A stretch of 64,000 nt of DNA. Origin: Macrostomum hystrix (Eukaryota; Platyhelminthes; Macrostomidae). The translations under genes were made by a program, and so were the position numbers. The notes below the pieces were generated by a model, which saw only the letters and a program-made list of their open reading frames with translations, searched no databases and was not told the origin of the DNA. Of the stretch, positions 23,973 through 35,879 are shown piece after piece. Where the stretch lies: the NCBI GenBank assembly GCA_950097015.1, contig CATNEN010000029.1, positions 1,804,001-1,868,000 of the forward strand, written 5' to 3'. Each line of letters begins with the position of its first letter. The stretch's first letter is position 1.

Positions 23973-24559
23973 CGTGTGTCAGCCCAGGGGCCAGCGAAAT
24001 TCAGGCGTTGAAAATCATTTTTAAATATATAAATTTGCACCAAGATAACAAAACGACAGCAGCCTCGCTTTTCCATGCATTCGACTGTTGCCATGCCTAA
24101 TTTCGATAGAAGGAAAATTTGTCAAAGCACCGAGGCATTTCTACTCGCATTTATCTTCTCTTTTAGAGTAGAATTTCAGTGCATTAATTTTCAGCCTCGC
24201 TATTAGTTTCATTAGTTTCATTGACACGCCGTGCACTGGGGACGTTGTACCTGGCCCGAAGGATATCCCCGAACCAACCTACCCTCACACATCAGCTTTC
24301 CCGTCATGCAGGCAGGCAGCAGCAGCAGCAGCAGCAGCGCCAGCAGCATCACCCAGCTAGGGTTTCAAATTCATTCAGGTTGGAGATCTTTGCCGAACGA
24401 GTGTCTCGCTCCAGGTAATTCGATCGGGAAAAAATCGCCGATATCCCACCTTAATCTACCTGCAGATTAAATCTAATCCGCGCCTTTTGTTTCTAAATGC
24501 GAATGCTGCATGGCTGCCTCAGATTAGCTTAAACTGCTGATTAAGAACGGAATCGAGAT
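23973..24559. other. No gene seen; short CAG microsatellite
   Basis: Single-copy sequence with (GCA)7 at about 24316-24337. Confidence 0.45.
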
Positions 24560-25230
24560 GGGGACCTGGGAGGATGGGATCGAGATGGGGATATTAGAGA
24601 ATAGGTTCAAATTAAGATCTCGGAGAATGGGGTCGTTTTGGGGTTTGTGATGATGGGGTTGAGATGGGATTTGAGAGAATGGAATTTCGATTGGGATGTG
24701 GGAGAATGAGTTCATAATGGGGATCTGAGAAAATGGGATTTCGATTAAGATCTTGGAGAATGAGATCAGAATTGGGATCTGACAGAATGGGATTCCGATT
24801 GGGATCTGAGAGAATGAGTTCAGAATTGGGATCTGACAGAATGGGATTCCGATTGGGATCTGGGAGAATGAGTTCAGAATTGGGATCTGACAGAATGGGA
24901 TTCCGATTGGGATCTGAGAGAATGAGTTCAGAATTGGGATCTGACAGAATGGGATTTCGATTGGGATCTGGGAGAATGAGTTCAGAATGGGGATCTGACA
25001 GAATGGGATTCCGATTGGGATCTGGGAGAATGAGTTCAGAATTGTGATCTGACAGAATGGGATTCCGATTGGGATCTGAGAGAATGAGTTCAGAATTGGG
25101 ATCTGACAGAATGGGATTTCGATTGGGATCTGGGAGAATGAGTTCAGAATGGGGATTTGGCAGAATGGGATTTCGATTGGGATCTGGGAGAATGAGTTCA
25201 GAATGGGGAATTGAGAAAATGGGTTCGACG
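24560..25230. repeat. 54-bp minisatellite, about 11 copies
   Basis: Units contain GGGATTCCGATTGGGATCTG and GAGAATGAGTTCAGAATTGG; each is itself two related 27-base halves. Long frames exist on both strands (18-residue period), which shows they are repeat artefacts. Confidence 0.92.
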
Positions 25231-26157
25231 CGAAACTTTGGGAGTCGATCAGGTCGACATGTAGGTCTTGGTGGATCGCAAGATTGCGCGAATGTGATTA
25301 GAAAGTAGATCTTAGATCGATCAATACAAGCACTAAATTTCAGTGCATGCAGACAATGAGAGGTCCGTCTGTAGCGGAGAGTTGCTGGCCAATTTCTTGG
25401 CCAATTCGCAAGTAGGAAAAACGGCAAAAGTGTGACGCCTTTGTGGAGCACACTGTAGTAATTACACTATATAATTCAACTGTAACACTCTTATTCAATA
25501 ACAATAACGCCAAAAAACACAAACTGACGCGATAGTAAAAAGGGAGAGTAAAAAAAAACAAAAGCGTTATAATTGAAATGGCTTCCGCAACTGCGTGTTC
25601 GGATCGCTGCTTTTGTTGCTTTCGCTAAAATAAGACGCGACACTGCTTTGCTTTGTAGGGCCGAACAAAATTGACTTGTGCGACTCAGACAGAGTCTAAG
25701 ACAGCTAATTAGACAAAAATGCCCTGTAAAAGCGAGACATAAAATAAAATTATAGGAAAACACAAAAATAAAAACGCAGGTAAAAAGACGACACCTGTTA
25801 GTTCAAAAAAGTTTCTTAAGGTTGAGTCGAAGTCGAGTCATGGTTAATTATAAAAACGAAGGTAAAAACTATTCGTAGGGTAAAAATTTATAGACCAAAC
25901 TAAAAAAACATTTAGGTAGACGGCATCTCAACTGCAAAAGTAGCCAGGTGAGAATTTCATATAACTGATACTAAAAATACCTTTTAAATGAGCCATTCGA
26001 TCAGCACCCTCAGTTCAAGAATGAGTTTGACAACTTTATATTTGGTTTTCCTTAATGGCGGCGTACCCATCAGCCAATTTTCTCTAAATTAGTGCAGGCG
26101 CACCCATAAATTCACTTTCTCTCCCATAATACCGATCCACCACCACAAAATTTTCAT
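25231..26157. other. No gene seen
   Basis: AT-rich; no supported coding or RNA feature. Confidence 0.4.
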
Positions 26158-26500
26158 CCCTTGGTTTTAGCGCACCCACCACCCCATTTTCCGTCCCTTG
26201 GTTTTAGCGCACCCACCACCCCATTTTCCGTCCCTTGGTTTTAGCGCACCCACCACCCCATTTTCCGTCCCTTGGTTTTAGCGCACCCACCACCCCATTT
26301 TCCGTCCCTTGGTTTTAGCGCACCCACCACTCCATTTTCCGTCCATTGGTTTTAGCGCACCCACCACTCCATTTTCCGTCCATTGGTTTTAGCGCACCCA
26401 CCACCCCATTTTCCGTCCCTTGGTTTTAGCGCACCCACCACCTATTTGCCGTCCCTTGTTTTTTGCGCACCCACCCCCATTATCCGTCTCTTTGATTCCG
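26158..26500. repeat. 37-bp minisatellite, about 9 copies
   Basis: Units contain CCCTTGGTTTTAGCGCACCC and ACCACCCCATTTTCCGT; edge copies are diverged. Confidence 0.92.
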
Positions 26501-27247
26501 GCGCACGGCTTTGTTTTTGAGAGCTGAACGAGTGCATGTGAAATTGAATACCTTAAATCCGATTTTTCGCATCTAAAAAGCAGTACATGAAAAGCGAGTT
26601 AAAAAGTAAGCAAGATTTACAGAATTAAAACAAGGAATGCGAGTGCCCGAAAAAACTAACTGCAAGGACTAGCTCACATGTTCGAAGCTTTGCTAATCGA
26701 TTGTACACTTACAATTTGCTGTTTGTCAAAAGGTGAGATAACTGTTCAATGTTCATACACTGGTTCATACGGAAAGATTATTTATTACAAATAAGTCAAC
26801 AATTCTTTCAATAATACAATTGACAATTTGGGAAAGAAAGGGTGAGGAAAACTAGTAACAATGCGAGGCAGACAGAATACACGGCTAAAAGCGAAGCGCA
26901 GTGACTAGTAAGTAGTAAGTTCTTGCTTATATGCGTTAAGCAAAAAATTGGAATAATCTGCTGACTGAGTGAACGCCGCAGATCCGTTCACAGGGGAAGG
27001 TAGAACATGCGGCAGCAATAGACGGTGGTTGGTCTGATTGGCATTAACGAGTTGATGTTCTATACTAACTGTCTTACAAACATCATAGATGTATGTATAC
27101 TGTTTATGTACAAAAACCAACTGATACAAAGCTTGGCAAGCGAGAGCAACAGTGGTTAAGATGGGGAAAATATAAGAAAGGTACGATCATTTATTAAATT
27201 AAATGGAATAAAAACTTGTCGCAAATTATAAAATGTATTAATGATTG
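26501..27247. other. No gene seen
   Basis: AT-rich single-copy sequence; a 74-residue reverse frame at 26905-27129 has no supporting feature. Confidence 0.4.
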
Positions 27248-28930
27248 CTGACAAGCTGAGGGTTCTGTAATTGAGAGATCTGGGATCGCTCACAGGCTGA
27301 GGGATCTGGGATTGCTGACAGGCTGAGGGATCTGGGATTGCTGACAGGCTGAGGGATCTGGGATTGCTCACAGGCTGAGGGATCTGGGATCGCTCACAGG
27401 CTGAGGGATCTGGGATCGCTCACAGGCTGAGGGATCTGGGATTGCTGACAGGCTGAGGGATCTGGGATTGCTCACAGGCTGAGGGATCTGGGATCGCTCA
27501 CAGGCTGAGGGATCTGGGATTGCTCACAGGCTGAGGGATCTGGGATCGCTCACAGGCTGAGGGATCTGGGATCGCTCACAGGCTGAGGGATCTGGGATTG
27601 CTCACAGGCTGAGGGATCTGGGATTGCTCACAGGCTGAGGGATCTGGGATCGCTCACAGGCTGAGGGATCTGGGATTGCTCACAGGCTGAGGGATCTGGG
27701 ATCGCTCACAGGCTGAGGGATCTGGGATCGCTCACAGGCTGAGGGATCTGGGATTGCTCACAGGCTGAGGGATCTGGGATCGCTCACAGGCTGAGGGATC
27801 TGGGATCGCTCACAGGCTGAGGGATCTGGGATTGCTCACAGGCTGAGGGATCTGGGATCGCTCACAGGCTGAGGGATCTGGGATCGCTCACAGGCTGAGG
27901 GATCTGGGATCGCTCACAGGCTGAGGGATCTGGGATTGCTCACAGGCTGAGGGATCTGGGATCGCTCACAGGCTGAGGGATCTGGGATTGCTCACAGGCT
28001 GAGGGATCTGGGATCGCTCACAGGCTGAGGGATCTGGGATCGCTCACAGGCTGAGGGATCTGGGATCGCTCACAGGCTGAGGGATCTGGGATTGCTCACA
28101 GGCTGAGGGATCTGGGATCGCTCACAGGCTGAGGGATCTGGGATCGCTCACAGGCTGAGGGATCTGGGATCGCTCACAGGCTGAGGGATCTGGGATTGCT
28201 CACAGGCTGAGGGATCTGGGATCGCTCACAGGCTGAGGGATCTGGGATCGCTCACAGGCTGAGGGATCTGGGATCGCTCACAGGCTGAGGGATCTGGGAT
28301 TGCTCACAGGCTGAGGGATCTGGGATCGCTCACAGGCTGAGGGATCTGGGATTGCTCACAGGCTGAGGGATCTGGGATCGCTCACAGGCTGAGGGATCTG
28401 GGATCGCTCACAGGCTGAGGGATCTGGGATCGCTCACAGGCTGAGGGATCTGGGATTGCTCACAGGCTGAGGGATCTGGGATCGCTCACAGGCTGAGGGA
28501 TCTGGGATCGCTCACAGGCTGAGGGATCTGGGATCGCTCACAGGCTGAGGGATCTGGGATCGCTCACAGGCTGAGGGATCTGGGATCGCTCACAGGCTGA
28601 GGGATCTGGGATCGCTCACAGGCTGAGGGATCTGGGATTGCTGACAGGCTGAGGGATCTGGGATTGCTGACAGGCTGAGGGATCTGGGATCGCTCACAGG
28701 CTGAGGGATCTGGGATCGCTCACAGGCTGAGGGATCTGGGATCGCTCACAGGCTGAGGGATCTGGGATCGCTCACAGGCTGAGGGATCTGGGATTGCTGA
28801 CAGGCTGAGGGATCTGGGATTGCTGACAGGCTGAGGGATCTATAATTGAGAGATCTGGGATTGCTCACAGGCTGAGGGATCTATAATTGAGAGATCTGGG
28901 ATTGCTCACAGGCTGAGGGATCTGGGATAC
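27248..28930. repeat. 26-bp satellite array, about 64 copies
   Basis: Units contain GGATCTGGGATCGCTCACAG; the only common variation is ATCGCTCAC, ATTGCTCAC or ATTGCTGAC. GCTGAC variants sit mainly at both edges and GCTCAC in the centre, as expected when homogenisation acts from the middle. The right edge repeats a TATAATTGAGAGATCTGG block that also has a relative at the left edge. Confidence 0.96.
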
Positions 28931-29671
28931 TTTGACAAGCGGGTAGAATTTGAACATTAAAAAGACTTTTTCAAGTTATAATCACGCAACGAAATTAGAG
29001 GAAAAAAAAAACAGAGTAAAAACAAGGAAATAATATCCAAAATGACTAGACAGACTGTCAAGCAGACAAGTACGCTTTAACCTACGTTTTCTCGTGCTAT
29101 AATACATTTTCCTGTACAGTTAGATGTCATCCTGTACAGTCATATTTCATCCTGTACGGTTGGATTTCATATTGTACAGTTAGATTTCATCTTGTACATT
29201 TAGATATTACCGGACCTGTACACACTCTAAAATTTGAGCACATTCTCAAAAAAATTACTATTGCCAGATTAACTATTGATTGCTCAATGCATATAAAAAG
29301 TAAAAAAAGGTAAAAAAGTAAAGTGTAAACAAGCAATGATTGAACGAATGTGGACTGACAAAGACATCCTTCACGAGGCAACAAAGCATGCGTATAATAA
29401 TGGCTCACGGAAAAGACTGCGATCAAAAGTACAAAATACTTTAAGAGATTTACTTATGCTTGTTTAACTTGGAAATAAGCAAAAAATAAGGTTTAATAAA
29501 TCTCTTTGCAGTAGTTTCAAGGGTAAAAGAGATCCAATTGATCAATAATTACACACACGTAGATCTAGAAAACTGCGCATGTCTCTGCGTGAAAAATCTA
29601 AACTAACAAAATGTTTATCAACAATGCATAAAAAATCGCTATAGAAACACATTGAAAGCAAGACAGGCCCT
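28931..29671. other. Minor ~20-bp repeat, otherwise nothing seen
   Basis: At 29098-29205 about five copies of a unit with CCTGTACAGTTAGAT. The rest is AT-rich. Confidence 0.5.
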
Positions 29672-29677
29672 TTTATT
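29672..29677 (-). promoter_or_regulatory. Poly(A) signal of the membrane protein gene
   Basis: AATAAA on the minus strand, 68 bases after the stop at 29745. Confidence 0.6.
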
Positions 29678-29744
29678 TGACATTGTGCTCAACGAAAAGT
29701 AGGGCGACTTTATAATTTTGTTACATTGGAAACCGTCCTGATCT

Positions 29745-31294
29745 TCAGAGAGCAGTCCGCTCCGGATGCATGCAGGACGCGTAAGACGGCGGCAGGGTGG
29801 TTGACACCTCCTCCCAGGGCGGCGTGATGTCGTCGCGACATTGCGAGCTTCTTCCGCCGCCTCCTTTGCCACCGTGTCCGCGTCGCCTAGACGATGACGC
29901 CGCCGCGGCGCTAGCTGCTGCCGCCGAAGCCGTCGCAGCTGCCGGCTCGGCGTTCAGTAGCTCGTCGCCCACACCGTCGCCGTCATCGCCACCGACGCCA
30001 ATCCCGAGGCCGATGCCGCCGTGCCTTGGGCTGGGCGCCGGGGTTTTGCAGCATCGGCGCATACAGGCGACACGTTGACGACGAAACACGCTGTCCAATG
30101 CCAGCAGCACCAGGATTATCAGCCCAGCGCCTAGGACCACTATGAACACCTGCCGACAATGTTGAAGGTAAATAACTGGCTGTGTAGATAGAAAGAATAT
30201 ATAAATAAAAGGTCTAGGAATCTGGAAGGTGGATAGATCTAGGAATCTGGAAGGTGGATAGATCTAGGAATCTGGAAGGTGGATAGATCTAGGAATCTGG
30301 AAGGTGGATAGATCTGAGAATCTGGAAGGTGGATAGGTCTAGGAATCTGGAAGGTGGATAGATCTGAGAATCTGGAAGGTGGATAGATCTAGGAATCTGG
30401 AAGGTGGATAGATCTAAAAATTTGGATGGTGGATAGATCTAGGAATCTGGAAGGTGGATAGATCTAGGAATCTGGAAGGTGGATAGATCTGAGAATCTGG
30501 AATGTGGATAGATCTAATAATCTGGAAGGTGGATAGATCTAATAATCTGGAATGTGGATAGATCTAAAAATCTGGATGGTGGATAGATCTAGGAATCTGG
30601 AAGGTGGATAGATATAATAATCTGGAAGGTGGATAGATCTAGGAATCTGGAAGGTGGATAGATCTAAGAATCTGGAAGGTGGATAGATCTAAGAATCTGG
30701 ATGGTGGATAGATCTAAGAATCTGGATGGTGGATAGATCTAGGAATCTGGATGGTGGATAGATCTAAGAATCTGGATGGTGGATAGATCTAAGAATCTGG
30801 ATGGTTGGATAGATCTAAGAATCTGGATGGTGGATAGATCTAAGAATCTGGATGGTGGATAGATCTAAGAATCTTTAGAAAATTAGGCAAACTAAACTAA
30901 TTGCTCACCTGCGTTTGCGATACATCAGTGAACGGACTTCCTGCGCCGCCGTAGCTTTCACCGCCGCCGCCGCCAACAGTCGTAGGCGCAGTCGGTGTGC
31001 TCGCAGTCTCGCGGCCGCACAAACTATCAAACACTAATCTGGTGCAGTTATTGTTCTCTAGGCTGAAGCTGTCATCAACAGGAGCTGCCTGGCGGCGTTG
31101 TCTAAATAGCTGCAACGCAGAGCCGCCGCCGCCCTTGTTGTCTTTGCCCTGCACTTTTAAAGCGGCCGACGCCAGCGCCCGGGAGCACATGGCGCAGAAC
31201 TGGCTGCGCCTGCTCAGCCCGGCTGTTGGCATCGAGGTGGAATCTTTACTACTGCTGCTGCTGCTGCTGCTGCAATCAGTAGCAACTGATGGCG
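29745..31294 (-). CDS. Unrecognised single-pass membrane protein with PPSY tail (3' two exons)
   Basis: Two exons join in frame: 30909-31294 (starts in phase 1, so at least one exon is upstream) and 29745-30149 (TGA), phase 0 between them. The first encodes a poly-Ser start, a Cys-containing part (SQFCAMCSRAL, NCTRLVFDSLCGRE) and a Gly-rich linker: probably extracellular. The second opens directly with the membrane segment VFIVVLGAGLIILVLLALD, then a basic stop-transfer stretch (FRRQRVACMRRCC), Gly/Ala-rich low complexity, and a tail ending TTLPPSYASCMHPERTAL. PPSY fits a PPxY motif, which binds WW domains such as those of Nedd4-type ubiquitin ligases. I do not recognise the family; Shisa-like adaptors share a Cys-rich ectodomain, one membrane pass and a proline tail, but the match is only architectural. 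No upstream exon or signal peptide could be located. Confidence 0.72.
30212..30868. repeat. 25-bp minisatellite in the membrane protein intron
   Basis: About 26 copies of a unit with GGTGGATAGATCTAGGAATC. Left copies have GGAAGGT, right copies GGATGGT, so two halves expanded separately. Confidence 0.94.
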
Positions 31295-31514
31295 CTGTCA
31301 AGAAATAGAAATTGTTTCATTAATATTAGTTTCTATAGTCTATTAGTCTATTAGTCTAATAAGATACTATTAATTTATTATATTATTATTTATTATACGT
31401 GGCCTTCCTCCCATTATCCAATGGAATTTGAAAAACCAAAGAAAATGTTTGGAAAATTGGGCATAAAACCATTTGGTTTAAAATTTCCTGGATTCAACGA
31501 CCTCAAGGCTTCTG

Positions 31515-32115
31515 AATCTGCTTCATCTGTCTACTGTCTCATCTGTCAACTGTCTCATCTGTTAACTGTCTCATTAGTCTACTGTCTCATTAGTCTACTG
31601 TCTCATTAGTCTACTGTCTCATCTGTCTACTGTCTCATTAGTCTACTGTCTCATCTGTCTACTGTCTCATCTGTCTACTGTCTCATCTGTCTACTGTCTC
31701 ATTAATCTATTGTCTCATCTGTCTACTGTCTCATCTGTTAACGGTCTCATCTGTCCACTGTCTCATCTGTCTACTGTCTCATTAGTCTATTGTCTCATCT
31801 CTCTACTGTCTCATCTGTCTACTGTCTCATCTGTCTACTGTCTCATCTGTCTACTGTCTCATCTGTCTACTGTCTCATTAATCTATTGTCTCATCTCTCT
31901 ACTGTCTCATTAGTCTACTGTCTCATTAGTCTACTGTCTCATCTGTCTACTGTCTCATCTGTCTACTGTCTCATCTGTCTACTGTCGAATCTCTCCACTG
32001 TCTCATCTGTCTACTGTCTCATCTGTCTACTGTCGAATCTCTCCACTGTCTCATCTGTCTACTGTCTCATTAGTCTACTGTCTCATCTGTCTACTGTCTC
32101 ATCTGTCCACTGTCT
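31515..32115. repeat. 16-bp minisatellite, about 37 copies
   Basis: Unit CTGTCTACTGTCTCAT with ATTAGTCTACTG and GAATCTCTCCACTG variants. Its period of 16 keeps forward frames open (Leu/Ser/Cys/His-rich), which are artefacts. Confidence 0.94.
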
Positions 32116-33597
32116 CCTCTCTATTTTAATTGTCTCCTTTTCTACACTGTACGGTATCAGCTATACAATAAGGCGGCTTTGAATTAACTATTTGACCTCC
32201 TTGACGTTTACCTCCTTTCAAGGTACCTGTGGTAGTGCTGAATAAGAAAATTCTTACTATTCTAAGAATCAATAAAGTGCGACTTACAAAAGCAAACCAG
32301 AAGTTTGAATCCTGTGTTTAAAAAACAGAAAGTTGGAATTCAGTCAAGAGCGCTGACACAGAACACAGAAAGTTTCAGCTTTGGGTATAGTTAGAGAAGC
32401 AGTTTAAACGCAGTAGAAGATATTAACCGAAGCTTTAAAAAGCGGGCTATAGACGCTGAAGGGAGTGGGTGGTGGGGAAGCGGGAGGGGAGGAGTTGGTG
32501 GCTGAGGAGGCGGCACGCACGCATCACAGAGAAATGAGAATAGACTCAGAGAAGAGATGGAAAGCCATAAAGATAGATAGTTAAAGCACTGATTGCGGCG
32601 TTGCAAAGGTAAGAGAAAGAGAAAAAAATGGCGACTCAAGGACAAGATTCATGCAAGACACAGAGCTTGAGCAATGAGGGACAGACAGACAGGCTGGGGG
32701 AGGCGAGACGGCAAGAGAAAGATGGAAATCCAGCCAATCAAAAGTATGGCTGGCGGTTAATAGTGAACGGCGACTATGACAAGATGAGGGACAATGGACG
32801 AAGGTATTGAGGACAAGTACAATCAGAACTGATACTGATTTACTATAAGCATAGGTAGACCTTTGATCTACTAATAGTCTGGGTTAGGTGACAGTGAAAT
32901 CTAATAACTTAACATATAATAGCTCGTACGCATAAGTATACAATGGATCGCAGCACTTTGAGGTCCATCGTCTTTAATTAACGCTAAAAAATCTCTCTCA
33001 GATTAAGCTGTAGATTAAAATTATCGATCAATCATCAGCATCAACGCCCTCATTATAGCAATGCGGCCTTTTGATGTCAATTCTTATCGGCGGGTATTTA
33101 AAAGTATAAATAATTTTAAAGGGCTATGCAGGTAGGCGCTAAGTTTGATAAGACTGAAAAATACACAATCAGTAATAAAATAAGACGCGGAGTGATGGGA
33201 GCGAGAAAAAATCTCATCAAAATTTGCGAAAAGATTTCAAGAAGATTGCGAAAAAAACGAGGGGTCATTTAGTGGGATTAAGATATAGAAAATCTGAGTA
33301 TGAAAGATGACTGGATTATCAAGTTAAAATTTAACAGTTATGCATATATTGGTGGTTTTTGCTACCAGACACCCCGACTAGAATCGTTGAATATCTCGAC
33401 GATGCGATGTTCTGTGATTCATGGAAGTTGTTTCATCGGATAGAGCGGGAAATTTTTGCCCCTGTTCTGGGTTTTTAAAGCCATTAGCTTAACATTTTAG
33501 GATACGGAAAAGAAGATGAATGGGGGTATTTAAAATACCCAGTGGTATTTCAAAAATGGTCTGCATTGCAGCCTTATCCACTAAATAAGGGTAAATT
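32116..33597. other. No gene seen
   Basis: No coding frame with a recognisable domain. Around 33385-33450 a segment with TTGAATATCTCGACG resembles 7030-7085. Confidence 0.4.
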
Positions 33598-34460
33598 TGT
33601 GGAAGCTGTATGGAATCTTTCTTTCGAGGAATGGAAGCTGTATGGAATCTTTCTTTCGAGGAAATGGAAGCTGTATGGAATCTTTCTTTCGAGGAAATGG
33701 AAGCTTTATGGAATCTTTCTTTCGAGGAAATGGAAGCTGTATGGAATCTTTCTTTCGAGGAAATGGAAGCTGTATGGAATCTTTCTTTCGAGGAAATGGA
33801 AGCTGTATGGAATCTTTCTTTCGAGGAAATGGAAGCTGTATGGAATCTTTCTTTCGAGGAAATGGAAGCTGTATGGAATCTTTCTTTCGAGGAAATGGAA
33901 GCTGTATGGAATCTTTCTTTCAGAGAAAAGGGAAGCTGTATGGAATCTTTCTTTCAGAGAAAAGGGAAGCTGTATGGAATCTTTCTTTCTAAGGAAATGG
34001 AAGTTGTATTGAATCTTTCTTTCTAAGAAATGTAATCTGTAATGAATCTTTCTTTCTAAGAAATGTAATCTGTAAGGAATCTTTCTTTCTAAGAAATGTA
34101 ATCTGTGAGGAATCTTTCCTTCTAAGAAATGCAATCTGCAAGGAATCTTTCTTTCTAAGAAATTTAATCTGTAAGGAATCTTTCTTTCAGAGAAAAGGGA
34201 AGCTGTATGGAATCTTTCTTTCAGAGAAAAGGGAAGCTGTATGGAATCTTTCTTTCTAAGGAAATGGAAGTTGTATTGAATCTTTCTTTCTAAGAAATTT
34301 AATCTGTAAGGAATCTTTCTTTCTAAGAAATGTAATCTGTAAGGAATCTTTCTTTCTAAGAAATGTAATCTGTAAGGAATCTTTCTTTCTAAGAAATGTA
34401 ATCTGTAAGGAATCTTTCTTTCTAAGAAATGGAATCTCACGAAGCTGAAGGGAATCTTTC
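33598..34460. repeat. 33-bp minisatellite with length variants
   Basis: About 26 copies with GGAATCTTTCTTTC. The left half uses GAGGAAATGGAAGCTGTAT, the right half TAAGAAATGTAATCTGTAA, and AGAGAAAAGGGAAGCTGT variants occur in pairs in two places (about 33930 and 34190). Periods of 33 explain long frames on both strands. Confidence 0.93.
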
Positions 34461-34889
34461 TTACAGAAGTTACATTTCGAGGTAAATTAAGAGGAACTAA
34501 TAAGTCGAAAAATAAATGGAATTTCTGGGGAAGGTGGAACACACCTAGCAACGAAAAAAATCTGCTAAAAAGCATGGCCTAGAGCGCTGAGCGCATTAGT
34601 TCTCGGCTGAATTTGGCGGGCAAGAGTTTTGACGTCAGCGGGTAAATTATTTAGTCGAATCCCAAATCCTACTATGGAGATGATGGCGCAGGCGCCACAG
34701 ATACGGGGAAACAGAAACTGCACGCATGGCTGTCAGCGAGCCGAGTGACAGTCGATGCTTCTCGGTTATGCGCGCAATAATTATGACAAAGCGGCCGAAA
34801 CAATAATTAACACAGATAAGACAGTCTGGTGGAAAGTGCACAGCGGAGTTTAAAATTATTGATGAAGATCGATCATCAATAATTATCCC
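34461..34889. other. No gene seen
   Basis: Single-copy spacer between two arrays. Confidence 0.4.
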
Positions 34890-35450
34890 AACCTCATAAA
34901 TACAGACAGACAGGGAAATAAACACAGACAAAGAGGTTAATGAACACAGGCAAACAGACTCATAAACACAGGCTAACAGGCTAATAAACACAGGCAAACA
35001 GGCTAATAAACACAGACAAACAGGCTAATAAACACAGGCAAACAGGCTAATAAACACAGACAAACAGGCTAATAAACACAGGCAAACAGACTCATAAACA
35101 CAGGCTAACAGGCTAATAAACACAGGCAAACAGGCTCATAAATACAGGCTAACAGGCTAATAAACACAGGCAAACAGGCTAATAAACACAGGCTAACAGG
35201 CTAATAAACACAGGCAAACAGGCTAATAAACACAGGCAAACAGGCTAATAAACACAGGCAAACAGGCTAATAAACACAGGCAAACAGGCTAATAAATACA
35301 GGCAAACAGTCTAATAAACACAGGCAAACAGTCTAATAAACACAGGCAAACAGTCTAATAAACACAGGCAAACAGTCTAATAAACACAGGCAAACAGTCT
35401 AATAAACACAGGCAAACTGACTCATAAACACGGGTAAACAGACGATAAAC
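34890..35450. repeat. 22-bp minisatellite, about 25 copies
   Basis: Unit CAGGCTAATAAACACAGGCA plus AA, with CAGTCT replacing CAGGCT in the right third. Confidence 0.93.
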
Positions 35451-35879
35451 GGATAAAAAAACAGACAAGGGAATGAAGCCTTGACCTGCGAATTGCTGAC
35501 TAAAAAAGCACCAAAGCTTGTAACATTACTAATTTAACTACTTTTAGTGAAATTAAAAATAAAGTTAGATAAAAGCACAATTAGTAATGGAATCAAGAAA
35601 GTCATGCCTATATGAAAGGCGATTAAAAAGCATTAGTGTATACTCGCACGACCAGACAAGGGTGGTATTGCACAAATCAGAATATTTTTTAATTCTGATT
35701 ACAAGTACAAAATAAAACGGCGAATAAACCGCCCGCAGTCAATAATGAGTAAAAATTGCATGAATACACACGAGAAATGTTGAAGAAAACATCAAAATAC
35801 TTGCTTGTAAATCCATTGTAGTGTACGCATCAAATAGAATAGTAGCATTTGTAGGTGAAGAAATAATTTTGGATAGTTT
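35451..35879. other. No gene seen
   Basis: AT-rich spacer. Confidence 0.4.

Noticed and set aside
24612-25451. 279-residue reverse frame and 104-residue forward frame
   Set aside because: Open on both strands over the 54-bp minisatellite.
26905-27129. 74-residue reverse frame
   Set aside because: No signal peptide or domain, and no nearby poly(A) signal.
5176-28930. Possible CRISPR-like arrays
   Set aside because: Units are contiguous with no unique spacers, and the genome is eukaryotic with spliced genes.
33542-34575. Frames of 131-289 residues on both strands
   Set aside because: Produced by the 33-bp array.
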